NCBI GenBank assembly: GCA_910591455.2
Contig: OU342804.1
Coordinates: forward strand, 11,291,133 to 11,355,132
Source of the DNA: Pholis gunnellus
Taxonomy: Eukaryota > Chordata > Actinopteri > Perciformes > Pholidae
Direction: 5' to 3'
Length of the DNA stretch: 64,000 nt
Shown here: piece after piece, positions 37,601-47,937 of the stretch
Layout: each line of letters opens with the position of its first letter
Numbering within the stretch: position 1 is the first letter of the stretch
The notes under the pieces: generated by a model
Told to the model about the DNA's origin: nothing
Database searches by the model: none
Seen by the model: the letters and a program-made list of their open reading frames with translations, nothing else
Program-made: the position numbers and the translations under genes

Positions 37601-38680
37601 CATTTACATAGAGGTCTGCCTTTTTAAAATAAATACAATAATCTGCAATATTTTTATTAAAGACATATTGTCAAGGTGATTGTGCATATTATAGTGCACA
37701 AGACAAGAGAAATACAGCTGTTGCCAATAAAGCAAATATGACCACTAACATATTCTTTAAAAATCTCTAATGTTTCTTTGTGGCATCACACCATAAATAA
37801 ACAATGCATGAAATGTCAATGTGACAGTCGGACTATATTGTTGCTTGAAAAATTCTAAAGTTACTTTACTGAATGTGTTTTGCTACTCAGAAAGTCCCAT
37901 TCCAGTTCAGGGAAGGAAGCTTCAATATCATATGAAAAGAAGTAGCAATCAAGGAAATACATTATCAGTTTATTGACCTGGTTTTACATTTACAGAGCAA
38001 TACTTGTTAACATCTCTGCTATGTTACCCGAGCTATGGTTGTAATTGAAAGATGTTGCAACCTGTCCTTCATTGAACCTGACTTAGCAGTGACATCCGTT
38101 CCTGATTGAAGAAAAACATGTAGTTCTTTTCCAAAGTGATGTTGCACCATGTTGTTGAGTTTGTGGCAACAGCATGCAGCAAAACTAAGCAGCAGTATTG
38201 GAATCAAGACACTTTGTAAATGGGTATCCCAAAAGTGACTTTAAAATGGCTTGGCTGTTAAGATTCAAATGAAAAATAATGTACCCTTAAACCTGCCATT
38301 TTAAGCAACTGCCCAGTTGGAGTTGCTTGTTTTCCAGCAAGACTTGCTTTGAAGCATTGCTCAGATGTAAACACGTGTTAAATGTCTAAATAATACTTTT
38401 TGTGCAGCATAAAACAATGGTTATTAAGGTAAAAAGGTTGCATTCTTCATATCTCAAATAACATTTAACAATTAGCAACTGGACAGTTTTCTAATTGTAC
38501 AATCAACTTTATGATATTGAAATGTCAGATTTTGGATTGAAGTGGAATTATGAATTGTTGTGGCTCGTTCTGCCCTATATCATGAGCGTATTCATGAATA
38601 TACATTTTGTGGGCTTATACATCCAATAACACTGACTCCTGTACCTATTATACTCTATCCACTCAAGCTGCCTCGCAACA
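34650..38680. other. Region between ctxn2 and myef2 (divergent genes), no further gene seen
   Basis: About 4 kb that should hold the ctxn2 promoter and 5' exon(s) and the myef2 promoter. I see a strongly purine-rich tract (35425-35665, including a G run at 35647-35659) but no coding exon. The open frames in this stretch are low-complexity or unconserved. Confidence 0.5.
35425..35665 (+). repeat. Polypurine (G/A-rich) tract
   Basis: About 240 bp dominated by GAGA, GGGAGG and GGAAG sequence, ending in a run of 13 G. It is about 0.8 kb upstream of ctxn2. Such tracts can form triplex DNA or bind GAGA-type factors; no function is shown here. Confidence 0.6.
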
Positions 38681-38690
38681 GCGGAAATAC

Positions 38691-38750
38691 AAATCTCGCG
38701 TTGGAGACCCAAATCTCGCGTTGGAGGCACAAGTCTCACGTCACATTTTG
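38691..38750 (+). promoter_or_regulatory. myef2: Tandem 20-bp TCTCGCG repeats in the myef2 promoter
   Basis: Copies of AAATCTCGCGTTGGAG-type units lie head to tail at 38691-38710 and 38711-38730. A decayed third copy (AAGTCTCACG) follows at 38731. TCTCGCG is half of the TCTCGCGAGA core-promoter motif of many TATA-less vertebrate genes. The array ends about 55 bp before the myef2 start codon. Confidence 0.5.
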
Positions 38751-38804
38751 AACTGCGTAGGGGACAGGGGCATCTTGCGTTGTGTAGGGAGAACAAACAT
38801 CAAC

Positions 38805-41800
38805 ATGGCAGATGTTGTAATTCTTGACGAGGAGCCAAACCAAGAGGGATCTACTGCATCCGTCAAGTCCGAATCCGAGGAGGCTTCCGAAGAAACACCC
38901 AATGGCATGAAAACGTGCGTGAAAACGATTCATTGTTCTGTCCTCGCCGTCTGTGCAGCCGTTAGCTACCTTAGCTAAAATGGAGTCCTGTGATGCTAGC
39001 TATTGTTAGCCAAGGCGCCTTGAACGTCTGTTGCCAATCATTGTAACCGCCACGTGCCCGTGTGATATATGTTGGGTTCATGGCTTACATGACGCTTAAG
39101 TATGTTGGGTTATTTTGAGCTGGAGAGTCGAGATGCTAATAGCACTGCAAGCTAGTGTTATTGAGCTATGCTAGCTAGCCATAGCATCTTGTCTGCCACT
39201 CACATTATTGTATGTATCCTCTTCACTAGCCAGGCCTACTTGTTTAGTAAAGGTGATTTTTTTTTGTGTGCTAAATAATCTCTCTATACACTCACACGCT
39301 GTCCTATCACATATTCATATTCCAAGGTTCTTTATAACAATAGTGTTCATATTTTAACATGCTATCTAGTACATTTTGGTCTATGTGCCCTCAAGGTAAG
39401 TAGTGCCTTTAATGTAACATGTGTAGAGTTGCTCCATTCATTCTTTATTAAAGAAAAGTATGTCAATATTTTTAAAAAAGCACATTACCACCAAAAATGC
39501 AAAACGCATAATATGATCAATTAATAATACGTTTGCTGGTCTTTTATTTGTGTTTGATGTTCATGTGATCCCGGCTGCTGTTGTCTGACTTGTAGCTTTA
39601 TGCATTTTGTAGGGATACTGAGGAAACTAATCTTCCCAAAGAAAAGCATGACGCTAAAGAGAAGTCCTCTGGGAGCAGAAGAGGGAGCCGCTTCCATCCC
39701 TACAAAGACAAACATGGTGGAGAAAAGAAGGGTGCTCATAGGAACCGGGTGTTCATCAGCAATATCCCCTATGACATGAAGTGGCAGGCAATTAAAGATC
39801 TAATGCGTGAGAAAGGTAATGTTCCCTGTGATGGGGATGGTGTCTCCCTTCTCTCTCTAAGTCTTTAGCCGATAAGAAGTTCTTGACCCTTTTTCCCTTT
39901 CTTACCAGGTGTTGCATCCTGCTTCTAGCAGTAGTCAATTAGTTTGTAGCTTTCTCTGGATGTACTTCTCGCACATAGTAGGGAACCAACATAGTGTGAT
40001 ACTAGGTTATCGGAGTGTTAATACATTTTTCTTTTGGATGGACACCAATTTAGTTTGGGCTGATATGTCTGTGAGAAATGGAGGATGAACTTAGTTACAT
40101 TGTCACTTGTTTTATGGCATTGTTAGCTCCAAAATGTAACCTCAAACCAGTAGTAGAATTGATTGTTGAATGATTTTGTTGCATCTGTTGCAAGGTGAAT
40201 CTTGACTATATCCATGAAAATATTGTAATGTTTTACTTTCTGAACTACGGGGTCTCAAGAGGCCTTTTTAAAAAGCTCAAAGGAGAGCTTAAAACTCAAC
40301 TGCCATGAATGGAATCTGTTGACAAACTGATCATGTTGAAGTCTTTTGAATTTCCCAGGTTTAATGTAGCTGTGTTTCTCTCTGGCCTTGGCCTTTGGGT
40401 GTCTCAGTCACTGCCCAGAAAGGCATGGTGTTGTCTGGTGGGATGTTGGTCTGGGCTGACTGTTGATCATTAATGGGACATCTCCATCTGTAGCGGCATT
40501 GCCAAGGCCAACGGCGACTTGACGACTTGGTGACTCAAATTACTTTTGTTCTTTTGGTATTTTTCCTTTGTATGTCTCATGTAGTTGGTGAGGTTACATA
40601 CGTGGAGCTCTTTAAGGATGCAGAAGGAAAGTCAAGGGTAAGTGATGTGGCCAACTTGCTGCACGAGGTTTTAAATGCCCTCAGCAGGCTCTCATTAATC
40701 AAGTGCTCTTTTAGGTTCCGATCCTTTGGGTCTTACTAAGTTACTGAACTGGAGAGACTGTGGGTTGTGTTTAGAGCCTGATAGTTGGCTAATGATTGAT
40801 ACTCATTTGAAAGGGAGATGTCCTGTTGATTTTTGGAAAAGTAGCCTAATGAACTCATCTAAGAGTGCACTTTTGCTTTTGTTGTTGTTATTTCAATTGG
40901 TGTAAAAGTTTGTTTGTTTGGCCATTTTCCAAAGGGAAATGTGGGTTGTGTGATTTGTCTCATTGATTGACCCTCATGTCTCAAAATCTTATTTTACAAT
41001 TCTGTTATATGGCACAGCTCTATACACAAAGGAACAAAATAGTCTTGACTGATCCTGCAGTGCCTTTTTTAATTATGTTTTCATATTGAATGGCAAAATG
41101 CATACTGTAGCTTTAAAGATGGACCACGCCATTTATCTTTATTGCAGTGGTAAAACTGGTCAATCCTAAACAATGTACGAAATACATTTGTTAATGCAGT
41201 TTTTTTTAAATTTGCTACCATGGTATTTGTGTCCAGTTCAAAACATCAAAATGTTTCACATAAATTACAATGCATAGGTATCTGTTGGTGGCAAATGTTT
41301 TAACCAAAACTTTAAAAAAACAAACATAAAGCATTGTTGTTTTATTATTTTAAAAAGTATTACTTTTCAACATTGTTTGCGATAATGATTGAAAAAATGT
41401 ACTCTTATGAGCCTTTTAGTCTTTGCAGTAGATTTAAACACAACCAAAAACCTGCCGGCTCAAGCTCACGAGCAAAATATGGCCGACATGCACTATAGAA
41501 AGTACTAAAAGCATGTTGATGTATTAGATTTATAATGTTCAACTGCTTTGTCTTGATTTTAACTGTATTGTGTTCACTCCCTCGACCATGGATGTGTGTG
41601 TGACCTGGACTCCCATGATGCCCCCTGGTTAGGGTTGTGGGTAAGACGCTACCTCATTCTCATGAACATAGAACTCTTTTTTTTTAAATTATTTCACACG
41701 TGCATGGAGTCATCTTTTGCCTCTGTTTTCCTGATTCAATAGTGTGGTGGAGTTCAAAGATGAGGAGTTTGTGAAGAAGGCGATAGAAACTATGAATAAG

Positions 41801-42571
41801 CATGACTTGAGTGGAAGGCCCCTAAACATCAAGGAGGTGAGAGCAAGTTATGGTCAAATGATTACAGCAAAACTGAAAACTTTGATCATATTGTTTTCTT
41901 TAACTAGTTTTGGTTTCAAGATGTAAATAACCTTATTTTTTTCACTATATTAAAAGCTTTTTTGTCTCAGACTAGTGGCGGGTATGCAGTCGTGTTTCAG
42001 TGTTACTCTCTTATGTTGTGGCTCAGATTTCAAAACATAAACAATCCCAACGCAAACATCTGTCATGTTACTGTACACTGAACTTCTGTCAATTTTACCG
42101 TATTTTCTGATAAGGACCCTGATGGGGAACATGCTCGGCGTGTGCTGCAGCGCATGGGAGGAGGACCACAGGGGGGTCGTGGGCAGGACATGGGGCCTGG
42201 TGGGATGAACATCCCGCCCTCCATTACCAACAACCCCAACATCCCACCTGACGTCATCAATGCACTGCAGGCCGGACGACTGGGCACCACGGTGTTTGTG
42301 GCCAATGTGAGTCCATACTGTAAACCATATCCAAATCTAGCTAGTGATGATTGTTCATGCTTATTAAAAATAGCACTGTGTGTGTTGTTTTACAGCTGGA
42401 TTTCAAGGTGGGCTGGAAGAAGTTGAAGGAGGTGTTTGGCATGGCGGGCTTGGTGAAACGAGCAGATGTAAAGGAGGATAAAGATGGCAAGAGCCGCGGG
42501 ATGGGAACAGTGACTTTCGAGCAGTCACTCGAGGCTGTGCAGGCAATATGTATCCTTCAGAGTTGCACAAA

Positions 42572-42602
<31 letters not shown>

Positions 42603-45600
42603 ACAGAATATGCACACAAAGTAGTGATTTATATTTTGACCGTGGCCTTCTTCTTGACTCTGGACTCAGCCATGTTCAATGGACAGATGCTGTTTGACAG
42701 GCAGATGCACGTTAAAATGGTATGTTGATTTGAGTTCTTATGTAACTTAAGATGAAGAGGCCGTGGAAACGAATTTTAACATTTGTTTATGTGGCTTTAT
42801 AGGATGAGAAATCTGTTCCTCCTGAGGATTTCTGCCAAGTGGAGAAAACACCTCAGTTACCTCGTGAGTACTCCGTTTTCCTCCCGTCAGTTGTCAATAT
42901 CAAACTCCATATCCATAGTTATGATCTCAGTGTAGGATGTATGATACCCTCTGGCAACATGTTGCATAGCTATTTTACAGTGACGTTTAAAAGGCCCAGG
43001 TATGTCCAGTATGATAGCTGTAGTCATCTTGATGTTATCTGTCCACTGCAGTTAAATATTTAAAAACTTGTATGAGAAGCAAATTCCTTGGCATGTCTTT
43101 AAAAGGCCAGGTTGTTTGTTGTATAAAATAACAACTCGTACATACAGTAATAAAACAGTTTTTATAGGTTGAAGATCTGCAGTTTGCGTTGTATTGTATT
43201 TTTATGTTGTTAAAGATTAATCTCTTTGAAGTAGTAGTTGTTGTCGAGTCAAAGTGCTTGTATTAAAAGGCCTGTCAGAGTTGTGTCATTATATGTATGT
43301 ATGTATGTATGTATGTGTGTGTGTGTGTCTGTGTCTGTGTCTGTGTCTGCATAGTTGAATATTAGGTATACATTCTTGTATGTTACGTAATCCACTCTTG
43401 TAAAACTGTCACCTCTTTTCTTGTGTACTTTGTGTGTAGGGGGTCTAGGTGGTATTGGCATGGGACTGGGACCCGGAGGGCAGCCTATAAACGCCAACCG
43501 TCTGAGTGGTGGTGGTGGTGGTGGTGCTGCAGGAGGAGGAGGAGGAGGAGGAGGCATGGGCTCGATAGGGCCTGGAGGTCAGTTCTGTTTGCGCAGAAAT
43601 GCTTACTAGGTGTTCTGATCTGACTGACAACGTGCCAAACAAATCGCCTCTGTACAGTGTTTGACAATCAGGCTACACCCAGTACCTTTCCAGGGACATA
43701 TATTGCATATAATTGGATACAGTACGTGTTTTACATGGCCTGACTGTCATCTTTTGCCATAGGTATGGAAGCCCAAGGCTATGGTGGAATGAACAGACTT
43801 GGAGGAGGTAAGGCTTTTACTACTTCTGATTTTGTCCTGTGAAAAACCATCTTTTTGTGGAGGCAAGGAGAGATTAATGTTAAGTGCTGCTTTCGACAGG
43901 AATGAGTGGTGGCGGGGGCTTTGGGGGCATGGACAGCATGGGCAACATGGGTGGCTTTGGAGGGAGAGACATGGCACCAATTGGCCGGATGGCAGGTGAG
44001 TGAGCGTGATCACTCATACTGGTTAGAGATGAGGCTCAGCTGTAGGGTGTTATAATGTAAACAATGAGAGGCACCGTTGGGTTATTGGTAACTTAAGGCT
44101 AAGGTTACTTTTCTTTCTGTGTTGAGATATGTACCGGTCAGGAATGGGTGGGATGGATCGTGACTTTGGCCACACTGACATGCCAATGAATCGAGGATTT
44201 GCTGACTCTTTTGGAGGAATGGGTAAGTGATACTCTGACCTCAGACAACCCTGAATCTTCTCATCCTTGCGCTGCAGACACAGTGGAGGTTATGCATGTT
44301 CCTCTGTGTAACTTGGGTTTGAGTTATGCGATTTAGGGGTTGCTTTTTGTGTACGGGCTGATGTGAAATCGTTGAGCTATGGTCTAATCTACACCGACTT
44401 GCATTCTCTTCCTTTAGGTGGAGGTTTTGGAGGCGGCATGAGCAGTGGTGGCATGGGGCACATGGGGACTGGAATAGGTATTAAGTTATTACATCTCCAG
44501 CATTTCTAAATATGTATGTATCAATACTTTGATTTTTCTTTTATTTAACAAAACTAGTAAATTCCTCCCCGATACTGTAGATAAGCAGTAGCTTTGGAGG
44601 CACTTGTAAGCTCCAGTCAGTTAGCTCTCTAGCAGAGGCCTCTCTATTACTGTTGACATCTGAAAGTTATTAGCCATTACCATTTTATAGTCTTTTGACA
44701 GTTTATACGGCCGATCATGTAAAAGGAGGAATGGGTGTTTGTGTACCGTGATGTATAAAGTCATAAAGTGTCAGGCCTTGCTGAATAAGTGATGGTAACA
44801 AGGAGGCCCAATAGACTCCTTCAATCAGGTGACTTCAGTCAAAGCATTGGCTTGAAGTCCCTGAACAATGATGAATCCTGAAGTAGGATCAACAGTGATC
44901 TATGTTACATACTTGTGTGTAGCCTGACAGACTGCACCAGAAGTAATCTAATATTTATAACATTTATTTATGCTTTTAGTATATATTGAAAAAATTCTTG
45001 GCCGCCAATGACCAGTGCAGGTTGTGCTCTGACCATTATTACTGTTATTATTATTATTGCCACTAAGCACAGCGCTCTAGGCAGGGTTTGCCTTTTTAGT
45101 TTACAAATGTAGCCAAGATAACAGAATAACCCCATAAACCTTCACACACATCAGACTTGGCCATTATAACGCGGTTTGTCGGATGGCGTATCGGTGCGAA
45201 CGCTGTTGTTTCATGATGTGATTTTACCATTTTTGATGCGTCATACCGTAAAATTAATATTTAAATGCTGTTTGATTAATACAGGCATTTAATGAGCTTC
45301 ATCTACCTTTTTTATTCTTTCTTTCTTTGATCACTGTACAATTTCAGTACAAAAACAACCTCACCCTCCGGCTTTGGATGCAGATTTGTGGTGCTGTGTG
45401 TGTTCACGTTGTGCAGCTCTTCATCCAGATTCCTGAGAGGAACCTTCATTTATCCATTGATTGTATTGTTGTCTTATCTCACTGTGACTAGCACACCTGT
45501 TTCAAAGCAATGAGAGCAGTGATGTAATTGGCTATTTACTTATTAATTACCACACCCTCCGATTTGTTCTCCACTTCAGCCGGCCCTTTTGCACTTTGCA

Positions 45601-46905
45601 CTGCTGCACGTACATGATCTAAAATAGCAGGTGCACACCGTTTGTGTGCTCAGATGTCACTGCTTTGCACTTGTGTGATTACAATCCGGCTAATGGAGGT
45701 GTACAGAAAAAAACTAAATGAAAATTGAGTGTTAAAGAAACTTTGTATTTAGTATTGAAGATGGTGAAAGGAATCATTGTAATGATGAATGGACGTTTTG
45801 ATATGCAGGTATTAAAATATTCAGTGTATTAGATTAAATAGCTCTGTGATGTGTGTTAAATTGCAGGTGGTGGAATGGGAAACATGTCGATGGACCGGAT
45901 GGGGTCCAGCTTTGACCGCATGGGCATGTCAGGAATGGACATGAGCCGTGGCTTTGGCGGCTATGGAGGTGGGGGGCCGAGTCACATGGGTGGAGGCATG
46001 TCAGACCGAGGCTCTGGGTCCAAAGCCGGCTGTCAGATCTTTGTGCGAAATGTAAGTGTGGATTATGCGAGAACTTTGCTCGTATAGTAAGTCTTTTTAT
46101 ATTATGATTGGAGTTACAAGCCATCTCAAAGACCTCCCCACTTATTTAATGACCGTTCCATTGATAGATGCATTTCCTCTGTGCTTTGAGTCCAGTATTT
46201 ATTACGGTTTTATAGGGAAACAGCCCGAGCTTGCCATGCATTAATATAAATGGTATTGATGCTGTGAATTAGTTCATGATTGGTGTGCTTTAGATGAACG
46301 AAATGGTGCTGTAGTTCACAGGAAGGTTTTAACTGTTGGCATCTTTTTCCTCTGAGTCAGACTCTTTTAATGTTGTATTTGAACTATAAGTGTCATTAAT
46401 GCACTCGTCTTTTTAATTGCATCTTGTACCAGTTTTGCAAAGCCTCAAATGTGTTAATGTTCACAAATGTATTAACTGCGTACGTTTGTGTGTTGCAGCT
46501 GTCCTATGATCTGACTTGGCAAAAGCTGAAGGAGAAGTTCAGTCACTGCGGTACGTGCTTCCGTTTAGTATGAATTCAATCTTTATTGCTAAATTTACGA
46601 GCCGCTCAAAGACCTCTCTGATACTTTATCACGAATGGTCTTTGGACCAGAATGCCAAAATTTCCGGTTTAACATTCATCAACACTTGGTGAAACGTTGT
46701 GGTTTCAGAATGCACTCATGGCTCGTTCTTGTCTACTGCAGGCCAGGTAATGTTCGCAGAGATCAAGATGGAGAACGGGAAGTCAAAGGGCTGTGGAACA
46801 GTGAGATTTGACTGCCCAGATAGTGCCGAGAAGGCCTGCAGGATGATGAATGGAACCAAGATCAACGGCCGAGAGGTGGACGTCCGTATCGATCGGAACG
46901 CCTAG
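38805..46905 (+). CDS. myef2: Myelin expression factor 2 (hnRNP M-like), complete, 17 exons
   Basis: Exons: 38805-38914, 39613-39815, 40585-40637, 41633-41640, 41743-41836, 42115-42306, 42396-42549, 42670-42719, 42803-42863, 43440-43577, 43763-43807, 43900-43995, 44127-44222, 44418-44477, 45867-46051, 46499-46550, 46742-46905. All phases agree and give 586 residues, close to human MYEF2. An acidic Ser/Glu N-terminus is followed by RRM1 (about 82-156: VFISNIPYDMKW, KSRGCGVVEF), RRM2 (about 215-288: TVFVANLDFKVGW, KSRGMGTVTF), a Gly/Met-rich linker with MGxM and DRM repeats, and RRM3 (about 510-586: QIFVRNLSYDLTW, KSKGCGTVRF). Family knowledge: a single-stranded nucleic-acid-binding nuclear protein first described as a repressor of the myelin basic protein gene. 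It is convergent with slc24a5 and divergent from ctxn2. Confidence 0.95.
41633..41640 (+). other. myef2: 8-nt myef2 exon in RNP1 of RRM1
   Basis: GGTTGTGG is bracketed by an acceptor ending in ggttag and the donor gtaaga. The previous exon ends KSR in phase 0, and the next begins with T then GTG GTG GAG TTC. Only with these eight bases does the protein read KSRGCGVVEF, the RNP1 motif; leaving them out shifts the frame. Confidence 0.85.
42550..42669 (+). other. myef2: U12-type (minor spliceosome) intron in RRM2 of myef2
   Basis: The donor is GTATCCTT, the U12 5' splice-site consensus. A branch-point-like TTCTTGAC sits about 11 nt before the CAG acceptor, the short spacing usual for U12 introns. 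The join gives VQAI-SMFNGQ, the expected hnRNP M family sequence. A short GAAA/GATA repeat lies in the intron. Confidence 0.8.
43292..43349. repeat. (GTAT)n-(GT)n-(GTCTGT)n compound microsatellite in a myef2 intron
   Basis: Tetra-, di- and hexanucleotide runs follow one another, about 90 bp before the acceptor of the exon at 43440. Confidence 0.85.
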
Positions 46906-47093
46906 ATCTTTTGTAGAAGTCCCGCTAACACACTTCCACATTCAGCCCTTTGCCAATGATCTTTTGTTTTGTTTTAAAAACACAATTATTTCATATCTCC
47001 ATGTGTCCACTGTTTTTTGTTTTGTTTATATATACTACATAGTTCTTATCTTTTGTTTTGTAAACCCCTTTTAATTTGACGTTTATTTGGACA

Positions 47094-47099
47094 AATAAA
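47094..47099 (+). terminator. myef2: Polyadenylation signal of myef2
   Basis: AATAAA about 190 nt after the stop codon, followed within 25 nt by GT- and T-rich sequence (TTGTGGTTTTTC). This sets a short 3' UTR of about 210 nt. Confidence 0.7.
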
Positions 47100-47937
47100 C
47101 TTTTTAATTTTTAAACCTTGTGGTTTTTCTATGTTCCATCATTGCTCAACACTGCCGTGCAGTGGCCTCTTGGAAAAGTGGCAGTTTGCACATTAACCGC
47201 AGAGAGTGGAATAAAGTGAGAACAGAATGGACGGATTCTATCAGGCTTGGACTCTTGACACTTATCACAGGAAGCTATTTAAATTGCCAGAACTCCCACG
47301 ATTTCTGGTAGATTTTGTTTCAGTAGAACAAGATAGTCCATTTATTGTATTTCCATTGTTTTACTTTTTAGTTGGAAGACAAGTGGAAAGTTTTTTTGTT
47401 TGTTTGTTTTTTACTAATTTCTAGATTCTTTGAAAGCCATTAAGACTTGCTCATAAAAGCTTATCAGTTCAGTGTTGTGTAGACCGGGCCTCTTTTCACC
47501 CACTTCAAAAGGACAAGGCCAAATAAGTTTAGTTGACTCCTTTTATTACTTAACTCTTCAGTTCTGGATTTATAACTCGGCAGTCACTCCTGGGACAGCC
47601 CATTTTCTGTTTTTGTGCCTTGAGTAAGACAGAAGAACAATCGCAGAACATGATAATGGGTCTTAGTTGTATGATGAGGCAGGCCTGCATCTGACAGGCA
47701 CACATGAGAGAATGATCTTTGGCACAATTCCACCGTAAGTTAAATATATACATATATATATTTATATATATATATATGAATTGAGATCATCGTTTTCATG
47801 AGATGTGACCAGCACACGTCTTCTATGGCACAATATCTTAGTGTGTGAGCGGGACCACATTTCCTTCGACTTCACAGTTAAGTTGTGTTTTTGGGCTGTT
47901 TGAGTCAATGTGGCTTCAGTCCTGGTGAGGTCAGATC
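47100..47937. other. Short convergent spacer between myef2 and slc24a5
   Basis: The myef2 mRNA should end at about 47118. Minus-strand AATAAA copies at 47542-47547 and 47341-47346 mark possible ends of slc24a5, so the two transcripts end 200-430 bp apart and might overlap. An (AT)n run lies at about 47747-47776 in the slc24a5 3' UTR. Confidence 0.5.
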
